Of a stretch of 64,000 nucleotides of DNA, positions 44,104 through 52,945 are shown in pieces. The DNA lies in assembly GCA_900542145.1 (NCBI GenBank), contig UQMF01000006.1:62001-126000 (forward strand), written 5' to 3'. Source of the DNA: an uncultured Oscillospiraceae bacterium. GTDB lineage: Bacteria; Bacillota; Clostridia; Oscillospirales; Ruminococcaceae. The notes beneath the pieces were generated by a model that saw only the letters and a list, made by a program, of their open reading frames with translations, had not been told where the DNA came from and did not search any database. Each line of letters starts with the position of its first letter. Position 1 is the stretch's first letter. The translations under genes were made by a program, and so were the position numbers.

Positions 44104-45426
44104 ATGAACTGGTTTGAAAACGCAGTATTCTACCACATCTACCCCATCGGATACTTCGGCTGCCCCCGGCAGAACGATTTCACATCGGAGCCAACTCACA
44201 AGATACTCCGTGTGATCGACGATATTCCTCACATAAAGGAACTGGGCTGCAGCGCCGTTTACTTCGGACCGGTATTCGAAAGCTCCGCCCACGGCTACGA
44301 CACCGCAGACTACACCAGGATCGACCGCCGGCTCGGCACCAACGAGGATTTCAAGAAGGTATGCGACGCGCTCCACGAGAACGGCATTAGAGTAGTCCTG
44401 GACGGCGTATTCAACCATGTCGGCCGCGACTTCTGGGCTTTCAGGGACGTCCGCGAGAACAAGCTCGGCAGCGCCAGGAAGGACTGGTTCCATGTGCGCG
44501 AAGGCAACGACGGATACAATGACGGATTCTGGTACGAGGGCTGGGAGGGTCACTACGAGCTGGTGAAGCTGAACCTCTACAATCCCGAGGTCAAGCAGTA
44601 CCTCAAGGACTGCATAACCGGCTGGAAGAACGAATTCGGCATCGACGGACTCCGCCTGGACGTTGCATACTGCCTGGATCTGAACTTCCTTAAAGAGCTG
44701 CACGGTCACTGCAAGTGGCTGTCAGAGGATTTCTTCCTGCTTGGCGAAACGCTCCACGGCGACTACAACAAGTGGATGAATCCCGAAATGCTGGACAGCG
44801 TGACCAACTACGAGTGCTACAAGGGGCTGTTCTCAAGCTTCAACGACATGAATATGTTTGAGATCGCGCACTCCATCAACCGTCAGTTCGGCAGCGAGAA
44901 CTGGTGCCTGTACAGAGGAAAGCACCTCTACACCTTCGTTGACAACCACGATGTGAACCGCATAGCCTCCATGCTCAGGACCAAGGAGCACCTCAAGGAT
45001 ATCTACACGCTGATGTTCATGATGCCGGGAATCCCTGCGGTGTACTATGGCAGCGAATTCGGCGTGACCGGTGACAAGAACCAGGGCGGCGACGACCAGC
45101 TCCGTCCGGAATTTGACCTCGAAAAGATGAAGTCCGAGGGAATATGCGACCTCACTGCCCACATAAAGGCGCTCGCCGATATCCAGAAGAACCACCCGGC
45201 TGCTTCCCAGGGCGACTACAAGCAGGTCCAGCTCACCAACCGCCAGTACGCATTCTCGCGCAGCACGGACGGCGAGACCCTGCTGACAGTCATCAATGCG
45301 GACGCAAATCCGTTTACTTTCAATCTGAACATGGGCGGCGCTAAGGAGGACCTCCTAACCGGCGAAACCATGGAGCTTGGCGGACTCACACTCCCGGGCT
45401 TCACGAGCGCTGTGTTCAAGGTTTAA
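44104..45426 (+). CDS. Alpha-amylase family glycoside hydrolase (GH13), cytoplasmic
   Basis: This is a 440-residue TIM-barrel enzyme with the four conserved GH13 regions: DGVFNHVG (100-107), GLRLDVAY with nucleophile Asp186, LGETLHG with acid/base Glu215, and VDNHDV with Asp283. There is no signal peptide, so it acts inside the cell on malto-oligosaccharides or similar. The size and motifs resemble small intracellular amylases and cyclomaltodextrinase-like enzymes; exact specificity cannot be stated. Start has GGAGAG upstream. Its stop codon TAA (45424) is the first triplet of a repeat element. Confidence 0.88.
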   Translation: MNWFENAVFYHIYPIGYFGCPRQNDFTSEPTHKILRVIDDIPHIKELGCSAVYFGPVFESSAHGYDTADYTRIDRRLGTNEDFKKVCDALHENGIRVVLDGVFNHVGRDFWAFRDVRENKLGSARKDWFHVREGNDGYNDGFWYEGWEGHYELVKLNLYNPEVKQYLKDCITGWKNEFGIDGLRLDVAYCLDLNFLKELHGHCKWLSEDFFLLGETLHGDYNKWMNPEMLDSVTNYECYKGLFSSFNDMNMFEIAHSINRQFGSENWCLYRGKHLYTFVDNHDVNRIASMLRTKEHLKDIYTLMFMMPGIPAVYYGSEFGVTGDKNQGGDDQLRPEFDLEKMKSEGICDLTAHIKALADIQKNHPAASQGDYKQVQLTNRQYAFSRSTDGETLLTVINADANPFTFNLNMGGAKEDLLTGETMELGGLTLPGFTSAVFKV

Positions 45427-45583
45427 TTCGGAATTCGGAATTCGGAATCAATGTGTCCCACTTCGTGGGACCTTATCTGAAATAACAAACAGGACGAAAG
45501 ATAATCTTTCGTCCTGTTGTGTTTTAAATGTCCGCGTCAGCGGACACCGAAATTCCGCATTCCGAATTACGCATTCTGAATTA
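45424..45583. repeat. 160-bp TAATTCGGAAT element, non-coding copy
   Basis: The outer ends are TAATTCGGAATTCGGAATTC (from 45424) and an inverted counterpart ending ACGCATTCTGAATTA at 45583. Inside lie hairpins GTCCCAC/GTGGGAC (about 45454-45470), a terminator stem and TGTCCGC/GCGGACA (45529-45546). The layout of AT palindromic ends plus inner GC hairpins matches the larger element at 58652-59117. No gene is present inside. Confidence 0.7.
45488..45525 (+). terminator. Rho-independent terminator inside the repeat element
   Basis: A perfect 14-bp stem AACAGGACGAAAGA / TCTTTCGTCCTGTT with a TAA loop is followed by GTGTTTT. It ends the GH13 transcript and would also suit the convergent DUF4956 transcript. 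Confidence 0.85.
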
Positions 45584-45587
45584 TCTC

Positions 45588-46283
45588 TCAGCTCAGGTAC
45601 TCGCCGCTGTATTCCAGCAGGGTCACGCTCTCCACGCCCTCAACCGCATTGAATCTGCTGAGGTAGGCGGTGTCGTTCTTCTTTATCTTGACCTCGATTG
45701 TAAGCTCCACCTGGTCGCCGGTCTGGGTCTTGTTCTTCAGACGGTACTTTATACCGTTGAGGATTCCGGTGACGTTCATCTCACTTGCCGCCTTGTAGCG
45801 CAGGATAAGCAGGTAGCTTTTCTTCTCCTTGCGGCAGATGGTGATGAGTATGTACAGCACCGCGATTATCGCCGTGCCGAGAAGCGCCACCCAGTAAAGC
45901 TGCGCGCCTGCGGTAATACCCGCCGCGATTCCCCAGAAGAGAAAGCCTATATCCAGCGGATCCTTCACCGCCGCGCGGAATCTGACGATGGACAGCGCGC
46001 CCACCATACCCAGCGACAGCACCACGTTGGAGCTTATCGTCATGATGATGAACGAGGTGACCACTGTCGTCAGTATAACCAGGATATTGAAGTTCTCGTT
46101 ATAGATAACGCTGCGGTTGAAGAAACGGTACACAAGGTAGATAACCGCGCCGCACACCGCCGACGTCAGCAGCGTGACAAGTATCGTCTGTATCGAGATC
46201 ACATTTGTGAGATCTGCGCTTCCGCCAAGGACTGTGAGCGCGTCAGCGAGCTTGGATCCGCTCGCGAGGAACTGGTCAACCAT
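45588..46283 (-). CDS. DUF4956 membrane protein
   Basis: The 231-residue protein has an N-terminal set of about four transmembrane helices (about 28-50, 60-80, 82-102, 110-148) with the GMVGALSIVRFRAAVKDP block typical of DUF4956, then a cytoplasmic alpha/beta domain. The family is nearly always paired with a VTC-type polyphosphate polymerase, as here, where the genes overlap by eight bases. Its molecular role is unknown. Confidence 0.87.
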   Translation of the reverse strand: MVDQFLASGSKLADALTVLGGSADLTNVISIQTILVTLLTSAVCGAVIYLVYRFFNRSVIYNENFNILVILTTVVTSFIIMTISSNVVLSLGMVGALSIVRFRAAVKDPLDIGFLFWGIAAGITAGAQLYWVALLGTAIIAVLYILITICRKEKKSYLLILRYKAASEMNVTGILNGIKYRLKNKTQTGDQVELTIEVKIKKNDTAYLSRFNAVEGVESVTLLEYSGEYLS

Positions 46284-47103
46284 AGGATTTTACCTCCAGC
46301 ATTCTGTCTGTACAGATTATGTATTTTGATACCGGCTGCATGGGCGCATTCAGACATTGCAGCGCAGCCTGTATACCATCAGGAATATAGTTATCGAACT
46401 TGACTTCGAGTATTATCTCCTTGTCATATATCCGGGTGTACTGCGCCTCCGGGGCGAACATGTCCAGCGTGTTGAAGCAGGCGGACAGCTTCCGGTCGAA
46501 GGTTATACGCACATGCCCGAACGGATACACCAGCGCCTCGCGCTGGTAATCCACGATGATGCGCGGACGGAGCTTCAGCGTGCGGTCGGTGCGGTAGAAT
46601 TCCCCGAACACGTCCTCCTCACCGTCCTGCTCCGCCATGAATGAGCAATCCCCCAGGAGCAGCGCGCGGTACTGCTCGTCCGTGAGCTTCCTGGACAGCT
46701 TGGAAACGTAACTGATATCCTTGTGCTTGCTCTCCAGGCTGACGAAGGACGGATCCAGGTCATAGGCGCGGATACGGAACTTTCTGCGCACCTCTGCGCC
46801 GTTCAGCTTCTGCCAGTATCCGGAATTATACACATCGTCGAAATACAGACTGGTGACGCGATATCCGCCGTCCCGACCGTGCCCGTCCGGCGACATCAGC
46901 GGCAGCAGCCGGCTGCGCAGATACTGATAGGTCCCCTCGTTGATGATGTATTTCAGCTCGTGCCGAAGATGTCTGCCGCCGGAAAGCACCGTCCGGTCGG
47001 GCGGCATGGTTATGGAATCCGGCGCATGTTTTTCCTGCCGGAAAAGACGGGTCAGTATCTCCGGCTCGCCGCCGCGAATACTGGAAGATTTAAGCAGCCG
47101 CAC
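46276..47103 (-). CDS. VTC-domain polyphosphate polymerase family protein
   Basis: The 275-residue protein has a triphosphate-tunnel fold of the VTC type: RHELKYII at the start of the domain, SLYFDDVYNSGYWQKLNG, RRKFRIRAYD, SLESKHK, KLSRKL and C-terminal EVKFDNYIPD. Basic and acidic residues line the tunnel as in eukaryotic Vtc4, which makes polyphosphate from ATP. The second GTG (47103), seven bases from GGAGG, was chosen as start; the GTG at 47109 is too close. Together with DUF4956 it forms a two-gene unit. Confidence 0.83.
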   Translation of the reverse strand: MRLLKSSSIRGGEPEILTRLFRQEKHAPDSITMPPDRTVLSGGRHLRHELKYIINEGTYQYLRSRLLPLMSPDGHGRDGGYRVTSLYFDDVYNSGYWQKLNGAEVRRKFRIRAYDLDPSFVSLESKHKDISYVSKLSRKLTDEQYRALLLGDCSFMAEQDGEEDVFGEFYRTDRTLKLRPRIIVDYQREALVYPFGHVRITFDRKLSACFNTLDMFAPEAQYTRIYDKEIILEVKFDNYIPDGIQAALQCLNAPMQPVSKYIICTDRMLEVKSYG

Positions 47104-47311
47104 CAGCACACCTCCGCTCCTTAATACTGCAATAATAACAGTATAACAAATATTTCACACAAAAGCAAGACATATTTTGAAAAATTGCCGAAAAAACATT
47201 TCCGTGCACCCTCCGGGAAGGCTTATCAGCCCCGGATTTCAGTATATCTGACGGGATTTATACAATGCGTTATCGGCAAAGTGAAAAAATCGGGAAAATT
47301 TCAAAAAACCC

Positions 47312-47340
47312 TTGACAACGGCTTTGTAATAGGGTATAAT
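47312..47340 (+). promoter_or_regulatory. Promoter of the rpmH-rnpA operon
   Basis: TTGACA (47312-47317) and TATAAT (47335-47340) are 17 bases apart, about 90 bases before rpmH. The other part of the 47104-47432 spacer is AT-rich and shows no gene. Confidence 0.85.
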
Positions 47341-47432
47341 TAATTATTGTTGACAGCTGTGTGCGGAGAAGCTATATCTCCGGATAAAAACGCACAGCGA
47401 TCTTACCAGAATTCAAAAAGGGGGTCTACTAA

Positions 47433-47567
47433 ATGAAAAGAACTTATCAGCCCAAGAAGCTGCAGAGAAAGCATGAGCACGGCTTCATGAAGAGAATGGC
47501 TACCAAGAACGGCCGCAAGGTTCTCGCACGCCGCCGCGCAAAGGGCAGAAAAAAGCTGACCTACTGA
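47433..47567 (+). CDS. rpmH: 50S ribosomal protein L34
   Basis: The frame encodes 44 residues, MKRTYQPKKLQRKHEHGF onward with the HGFMKRM and VLARRRAKGRKKL motifs, the usual L34. AAGGGGG lies upstream. It heads the conserved set rpmH-rnpA-yidD-yidC-jag. Confidence 0.97.
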   Translation: MKRTYQPKKLQRKHEHGFMKRMATKNGRKVLARRRAKGRKKLTY

Positions 47568-47577
47568 TCTGACTGCA

Positions 47578-47931
47578 ATGTCTGAGTTTTCCAAAAAGTA
47601 CATTGTGATCAAGAACAACCGCGATTTCACCTACCTCTTTAAAAAAGGGGACAGCATCGTCACCTTCGCCTTTGTCTGCTACGTCAGGGAAAGACGCGGA
47701 CGCTGCAACCGCCTGGGCATCGTCACCGGGAAGAAGGTCGGAAACGCGGTCAAAAGAAACCGCTCGAGGCGGATCATCAGAGAAGCATTCCGCCTTTTCG
47801 AGCCGGTTCTTAAAGAAAAGACAAACAAGCGTTATGATTTCATCTTCGTCGCAAGAAGCAAGACTCCGGAGCTAAAATCCACGAAGATCTACTCCCTGAT
47901 GATGAAGAACATTCTGTCAAAGCTGTCATGA
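47578..47931 (+). CDS. rnpA: Ribonuclease P protein component
   Basis: The basic 117-residue protein assists the P RNA in processing tRNA 5' ends. The signature KKVGNAVKRNRSRRIIREAFR is present in two parts from about 51. It starts 10 bases after rpmH and its stop overlaps the yidD start as ATGA. Confidence 0.96.
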   Translation: MSEFSKKYIVIKNNRDFTYLFKKGDSIVTFAFVCYVRERRGRCNRLGIVTGKKVGNAVKRNRSRRIIREAFRLFEPVLKEKTNKRYDFIFVARSKTPELKSTKIYSLMMKNILSKLS

Positions 47932-48248
47932 AATATATTTTTCTTGGTATAATCAAGCTGTACAGACTTACGCTGTCAAAGATCTTACCGCCGTGCTGCC
48001 GCTACTATCCAAGCTGTTCCGAATACGGTCTTACCGCTATCCGGCGCTTTGGTGCGGTAAGGGGCGGTTATTTGACGTTATGGAGAATTATGCGGTGCAA
48101 TCCCTACGGCGCCGGGGGTATCGACCCGGTTCCGCAGAAGTTCTGCTTCCACCCGGAGAAGCTCCCCATTCCTCCGGAGTTCGGAATGCCGGACGATGAG
48201 AGCACCGACTACCTCGGGGACATAAAGGACTCCTATAAGGACAACTGA
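47928..48248 (+). CDS. yidD: Membrane protein insertion efficiency factor YidD
   Basis: The 106 residues contain the defining CRYYPSCSEYGLTAIRRFG block (about 23-41) and the RCNPYGAGGIDPVP block. It works beside YidC at the membrane. Overlaps rnpA by four bases, as is usual in this cluster. Confidence 0.95.
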   Translation: MKYIFLGIIKLYRLTLSKILPPCCRYYPSCSEYGLTAIRRFGAVRGGYLTLWRIMRCNPYGAGGIDPVPQKFCFHPEKLPIPPEFGMPDDESTDYLGDIKDSYKDN

Positions 48249-48406
48249 TCACGCGATCAACTGCGGCTACGCCGTGTTTCATATATACCATTCATTTGCC
48301 GCCGGGAACAACGCCCGGTCGGAGGAAACAGCAGCGCACACACCTCTCACACCACGCGCTGCGCAGTACGGACCCTGCAACGACAGCGGATCCGAAACGA
48401 AAGGAC

Positions 48407-49948
48407 GTGGACACAATAGAGTTCCTGTACAGCATCATCGGCACACCTCTCGGTTATATCCTCTGGGGTATCTATGAGGTGATCTGCAAGAATACCGGCG
48501 CAAGCATAGGCGTTGCGATCCTGGTGTTCACTTTTATCGTAAAGCTGGCAATGCTTCCGCTTTCGATAAAGCAGCAGAAAAACACAGCAAAATCCGCCAT
48601 TTTTGCCCCCAAGGTAAGGGAGATCCAGCAGAAATACAAGAACAACCAGGAAAAGCAGCAGGTCGAGCTTGCAAAGCTCCAGCAGCAGGGCTACAAGCCC
48701 ATGGGCGGCTGCGGCACGATGGTGATCACCTTCCTGCTCCTGTTCGGCGTGCTGGACGTTGTATACAAGCCCATGACCCACATCAAGCACATGGACAACA
48801 TCACCGCCACCATGCAGGAGTCCTACTACGTTTCCATGACGAAGATATTCGTGGACGAGTACGGCAATACTGAGGAGCTTGAGGGCGACGCCCTTGCAAA
48901 GCACGAGGATATCGTCCGTGACGCCAAGCAGATACTCGAATACTACAACGCGAACTGCCTGGCAGATGGCGAAGAGCCTGCCACCGAAGCAGTTTGGCAG
49001 AAGCTCGACAAGACCAGCAAGGACATGATGAAGAAGGTCATCACCTCCGCCACCGTCAGCGCAAGCAAGGCTGATGAGAACAAGGACAAGCTCTTTACAG
49101 AGAGCGACCTCTACTCCCTGACCAAGACCGAACAGGCTGAGCTGAACAATATCACTGACGAAACCGAAAAGACTGCATACACGAATGCCCACAGCTTCTC
49201 TAAGTACACGACAAGCGCTATTGACACAGTACAGCGCCAGTTCGGCACCGTAAAGTGCGTCGGCGGCAGCGACAGCCTGACGTATACCCAGGCTGCCACC
49301 CTCCAGAGGGAGCTTTACGTCATCAACCGTTACGGCGAGGTCGAGCAGACCGGCGATACCTCCGCATACGATTCCCTCAGCCCCACCGCAAAAAGCGACC
49401 TTTCAGAGCTTAACGACAGGCTCGAATTCCTGGGAATACCCCTCGGAAAGGACCCTGCAAGCGACCTCGGCTGGCCGATGATACTGATCCCGATCCTTGC
49501 GTTCATATTCTCCATGGCGCAGTCCATCATTTCCACCAAGACGATGGATATGAACAACCCCGGCACAAACAGCGGCTGCATGAAGGGCACAATGTTCATC
49601 ATGCCGCTCTTCTCCATCGTCCTGGTATTCACGGTGCCTGCCGGCGCAGGCTTCTACTGGACGATAAGCTACTTCTTCGGCATACTCCAGACGCTGCTGC
49701 TCAACAAGCTGTATAACCCTGCAAAGCTCCGCGCTGAGGCAGAGGCAGAATACAACGAGCGTATGAAGCAGGAGGCAAAGGCCGAGAAGAAAAAGCGCCA
49801 GGAAGCCGATCTCGAAGCGGTTGCGGAATACAAGGGCGAGAAGCTCACACAGAAAGAGATAAACCGCAGAAAGCTCGCTGAAGCCAGAAAGGCAGACGCA
49901 GAGAAATACGGCGAGGAATACCACGAGGACGAGGACGACGATACCTGA
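48407..49948 (+). CDS. yidC: Membrane protein insertase YidC, with large extracytoplasmic insertion
   Basis: This Oxa1/YidC-type insertase has the first hydrophobic helix and C1 hairpin (NTGASIGVAILVFTFIVKL, then LPLSIKQQKN with KVREIQQKY), a second helix (GGCGTMVITFLLLFGVLDVV), and the C-terminal helices (WPMILIPILAFIFSM, MPLFSIVLVFTVPAGAGFYW). Between residues about 130 and 335 lies a polar stretch of about 200 residues that short Gram-positive YidC proteins lack. The C-terminal tail is highly charged. Start is uncertain: the GTG at 48407 fits the protein (VDTIEFLYSIIGTPLG) but AAGGA is close to it; no convincing ATG is present. Confidence 0.85.
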   Translation: MDTIEFLYSIIGTPLGYILWGIYEVICKNTGASIGVAILVFTFIVKLAMLPLSIKQQKNTAKSAIFAPKVREIQQKYKNNQEKQQVELAKLQQQGYKPMGGCGTMVITFLLLFGVLDVVYKPMTHIKHMDNITATMQESYYVSMTKIFVDEYGNTEELEGDALAKHEDIVRDAKQILEYYNANCLADGEEPATEAVWQKLDKTSKDMMKKVITSATVSASKADENKDKLFTESDLYSLTKTEQAELNNITDETEKTAYTNAHSFSKYTTSAIDTVQRQFGTVKCVGGSDSLTYTQAATLQRELYVINRYGEVEQTGDTSAYDSLSPTAKSDLSELNDRLEFLGIPLGKDPASDLGWPMILIPILAFIFSMAQSIISTKTMDMNNPGTNSGCMKGTMFIMPLFSIVLVFTVPAGAGFYWTISYFFGILQTLLLNKLYNPAKLRAEAEAEYNERMKQEAKAEKKKRQEADLEAVAEYKGEKLTQKEINRRKLAEARKADAEKYGEEYHEDEDDDT

Positions 49949-49966
49949 TAACAGGAGGGATCTCAC

Positions 49967-50956
49967 ATGAAAAAGGAATTCACAGCAAAGACACTTGACG
50001 AAGCAAAGGAAAGCGCAGCAGCAGAATTCGGCGTTTCCGTTGACGAGATAGAGTTCGATATTCTCGAGCAGCCCAGAAAGGGTCTGTTCGGAATGAAGGG
50101 CAATGCCAAGGTAATAGCTTCCTACGAAGCTCCGGCGGCTGAAAAGGCTCCTGCCACAGCGCAGGCTGAGGAATCCGCACCGGCTGAGGAGCCTGCTCCG
50201 GCTTCCTTTGAGGACGAGAACGAGAGCGCGGCTGTACCCGAGCTTCCCGCTGATTTCGACATTGAGAAGAGCGCCAAGGTACAGGCTGCGAAGAAGTACC
50301 TGACCGACGTTCTCCATGCGCTTGGTCTTGAGAACTTCCAGATCAACGCAATACGCCGTGATGGCAACATCGTTCTGGATATCACCGGCGACAAGCTGGG
50401 CGTGGTTATCGGCAGACGCGGCGAAACCCTGGACAGCCTTCAGTATCTGACTATCCTGGCAAGCAACCGCACCGAGGAATCCTACTGCCGTATCTCCATC
50501 GACTGCAACGGCTACCGCGACAAGCGCCGCGAAACCCTGGAATCCCTCGCCAAGAGAACTTCCGCCAAGGTAATCAAGCAGGGCAGGAAGATCGCACTGG
50601 AGCCGATGAATCCGTATGAGCGCCGCATAATCCACAGCTGCGTCGCTGAGATAGAGGGCGTTTCCAGCCATTCCACCGGCGTTGAGCCTTACAGAAAGGT
50701 AGTAATTTACGCCGACAAGCCGAAGTTCGACAACCGCCGTCCCAGACGCAGCGGCGACAGGAACGACCACGGCGAGCGCAGAGGCAGCGGCAATACAAGG
50801 AATTACCGCCAGTCCACCGGATTCTCTACCAGCTTTGAGCGCGAATACAAGCGCAGGACATACGAGCCGGACGAGAACGCCAATGCAGGCGAGTTCTCCA
50901 AGGAGACCGTTGACGCAGAGAAGAACGCAACTCTCTATGGCAAGATCGAGATCTGA
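49967..50956 (+). CDS. jag: RNA-binding protein Jag/KhpB
   Basis: The 329 residues contain a Jag N-terminal domain (KKEFTAKTLDEAKESA, QPRKGLFGM; 1-52), an Ala/Glu-rich linker, a KH domain (GDKLGVVIGRRGETLD from about 141) and an R3H domain (about 185-245). A basic, Arg/Asn-rich tail follows. The protein partners KhpA (partly visible at 63789) to control cell division and elongation in Gram-positives. Two terminators follow directly. Confidence 0.94.
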   Translation: MKKEFTAKTLDEAKESAAAEFGVSVDEIEFDILEQPRKGLFGMKGNAKVIASYEAPAAEKAPATAQAEESAPAEEPAPASFEDENESAAVPELPADFDIEKSAKVQAAKKYLTDVLHALGLENFQINAIRRDGNIVLDITGDKLGVVIGRRGETLDSLQYLTILASNRTEESYCRISIDCNGYRDKRRETLESLAKRTSAKVIKQGRKIALEPMNPYERRIIHSCVAEIEGVSSHSTGVEPYRKVVIYADKPKFDNRRPRRSGDRNDHGERRGSGNTRNYRQSTGFSTSFEREYKRRTYEPDENANAGEFSKETVDAEKNATLYGKIEI

Positions 50957-50968
50957 TATAAATAACTC

Positions 50969-50996
50969 GGGGGAGATAAAAATTATCTCCCCCTTA
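50969..50996 (+). terminator. Rho-independent terminator
   Basis: The stem GGGGGAGATAA / TTATCTCCCCC with a three-base loop and a TTATT tail lies 13 bases after jag. Confidence 0.9.
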
Positions 50997-51014
50997 TTCT
51001 TTTATGATAACAAA

Positions 51015-51045
51015 AACGGTGCCGAGTGGGCACCGTTATTTTTTT
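51015..51045 (+). terminator. Second terminator, shared with the ComFB gene
   Basis: The stem AACGGTGCC / GGCACCGTT (51015-51023 with 51029-51037) with T-run behind and A-run ahead can act in both directions. Confidence 0.8.
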
Positions 51046-51307
51046 ACTGGTGGGACGGGCGCTTGGATACGCACGCAATGGCTTCAGCAACTGCAATGTT
51101 AAGGTCAACGGTGCTCTGTCTGACCAGGGCGTTCAGCTTGGAAAACAGTTCGCCGTTGTGGGTGCTGACGTAGCGCGCAGGCAGCTTATTCAGCGCAAGC
51201 GCAGTCATGTCCTCCACACAGCGTTCGCACTTGCAGCAGTTCTCATTCTTGAGCATTTCTGTGAGTTTATCCTTGACGATACCTTCCATAATATTGACTA
51301 AAGCCAT
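51044..51307 (-). CDS. ComFB-like late competence protein
   Basis: The 87-residue protein begins MALVNIMEGIVKDKLTEML and has the cysteine motif CCKCERCVEDMTALALN, the ComFB signature. Bacillus ComFB lies in a competence operon; the biochemical role is not settled, though ComFB-like domains have been linked to cyclic dinucleotides. The start at 51307 was chosen since GGGGG precedes it; an upstream extension to 51415 lacks a ribosome binding site and overlaps the divergent spoVAC leader. Confidence 0.78.
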   Translation of the reverse strand: MALVNIMEGIVKDKLTEMLKNENCCKCERCVEDMTALALNKLPARYVSTHNGELFSKLNALVRQSTVDLNIAVAEAIACVSKRPSHQ

Positions 51308-51472
51308 ATAATTACCCCCGTTCATCTGAGCTGATATACTAATTTTACAACAAAAAGCCGGATTTGTCAATAGAACGTTATTTTTTTTTGCAATTTTCTG
51401 CAATACGGAATGCAAATGTATTTTACAGCGGCGCCTGCGAAAAATAATCCCAAAAGAAAAAGGAGAAGAACC

Positions 51473-51922
51473 ATGAACATTTCAAACGAAGAATATGGCG
51501 AGCTGACAAAACAGCGATCCAACAACTCGAAAATGACCAGAACCATTCCCATGGCTTTTGTCGTGGGCGGACTCATATGCACCCTCGGCGAAGCGCTGCT
51601 CAACGTCTACGCAATGGCGGGGCTAAGCCGTGATGATTCCGCAGCGCTCACATCCATGACGCTGGTGTTCCTAAGTATCCTCTTCACGGGGCTGGAATGG
51701 TACGACCGTATCGCACAGCACGCCGGCGCAGGTACTCTGGTGCCAATCACCGGATTCGCAAACGCCGTCGCCTCCCCTGCGCTGGACTTCAAGAGCGAGG
51801 GCTACGTCCTCGGACTGGGAGCCAAGATGTTTGTCATCGCCGGTCCGGTAATCGTCTACGGAATCAGCGCTTCGGTGATTTACGGCATCATTTACTATAT
51901 CGTGGGATTATTTATGAAGTGA
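51473..51922 (+). CDS. spoVAC: Stage V sporulation protein AC
   Basis: The 149-residue membrane protein belongs to the SpoVA channel that moves dipicolinic acid into the forespore and out on germination. TM segments (about 28-50, 55-75, 105-125, 128-148) and the GLEWYDRIAQHAGAGTLVPI block support SpoVAC. Start at 51473 with AAAAAGGAG ahead. It heads spoVAC-spoVAD-spoVAE(b). A sigma-G promoter was not recognised with certainty. Confidence 0.9.
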   Translation: MNISNEEYGELTKQRSNNSKMTRTIPMAFVVGGLICTLGEALLNVYAMAGLSRDDSAALTSMTLVFLSILFTGLEWYDRIAQHAGAGTLVPITGFANAVASPALDFKSEGYVLGLGAKMFVIAGPVIVYGISASVIYGIIYYIVGLFMK

Positions 51923-51930
51923 GGGATATT

Positions 51931-52944
51931 ATGAAATACTGCGAGGGAAGAACAATGTGCTTCCGGAAACCCTCCGTGCTTTCCTTTGCCTCGGTAGTTG
52001 GCAAGGCGGAGAACGATGGACCATACGGTGGGGAATTCGATGAAGTGATCGACGACAACAAGGGCGGCGCGGACACATGGGAGCAGGCGGAAGCGCTGTT
52101 CCAGCGGCGAGCGGTGAATCACGTCCTGCGCAAGGCAGATCTGACTCCGGACCGTATAGACCTGGTTATCGCCGGCGACCTGCTTAATCAGTGCGTGGGA
52201 AGCTCCTACGGGCTGAAGGACTACTTCATGCCATACCTGGGTATTTACGGCGCGTGCTCCACGTTCGCCGAGGGGCTTCTGCTGTCTGCGGCGCTGGTGA
52301 ACGCCGGTTATATGGATACCGTGATCGCGAGCACATCATCGCACTACAGCACGGCGGAGCGGCAGTTCCGGTTTCCGCTGAACTACGGCGGCGTGCGTAC
52401 TCCCACCTCCCAGTGGACCGCCACCGCCGCCGGAGCCGCGCTCGTTGGCTCCAGCGGAAAGCCGCCCTTTATACGCGCGGCGACCATCGGCAAGATAGAG
52501 GACATGGGAATAACCGACATGAACAACATGGGCGCGGCTATGGCAGGCGCCGCCTACGACACGCTGACTCGCCACATGAAGCACCGCGGAACTCACCCCC
52601 AGGACTATGACCTGATAATCACCGGCGACCTCGGGCAGGTTGGCAGCGATCTGCTCTACGACCTGTTCCAGCGCGACGGGGTGGACATGAAGTCCCACCA
52701 CAGGGACTGCGGACTTATGCTGTACGACCGTACCATGCAGGACGTACACGCCGGAGGCTCCGGCTGCGGCTGCTCTGCCTCAATGATGTGCGGACATTTC
52801 CTTGGGCGCGTACAGTCCGGGGAGCTGAAGCGGATTCTCTACTGCGCCACCGGGGCGCTGATGTCCCCGACAATGGTGCAGCAGGGCGGAAGTATCCCGG
52901 GGATCGCGCACTGCGTGGAAATTTCATCGGAAGCAGGAGGTTAA
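51931..52944 (+). CDS. spoVAD: Stage V sporulation protein AD
   Basis: The 337-residue protein has a thiolase-like fold (LLNQCVGSSYGLKDYF, YGACSTFAEG, GDLGQVGSDLLYDL, CGCSASMM), typical of SpoVAD, the soluble subunit that binds dipicolinate. Start at 51931 follows GAGGG, eight bases after spoVAC. Length is near the usual 335-340. Confidence 0.93.
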   Translation: MKYCEGRTMCFRKPSVLSFASVVGKAENDGPYGGEFDEVIDDNKGGADTWEQAEALFQRRAVNHVLRKADLTPDRIDLVIAGDLLNQCVGSSYGLKDYFMPYLGIYGACSTFAEGLLLSAALVNAGYMDTVIASTSSHYSTAERQFRFPLNYGGVRTPTSQWTATAAGAALVGSSGKPPFIRAATIGKIEDMGITDMNNMGAAMAGAAYDTLTRHMKHRGTHPQDYDLIITGDLGQVGSDLLYDLFQRDGVDMKSHHRDCGLMLYDRTMQDVHAGGSGCGCSASMMCGHFLGRVQSGELKRILYCATGALMSPTMVQQGGSIPGIAHCVEISSEAGG

Positions 52945-52945
52945 A

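Noticed and set aside
47104..47432. Replication origin next to rpmH
   Set aside because: No DnaA boxes or dnaA gene are visible here; the region holds only the rpmH promoter and AT-rich sequence.
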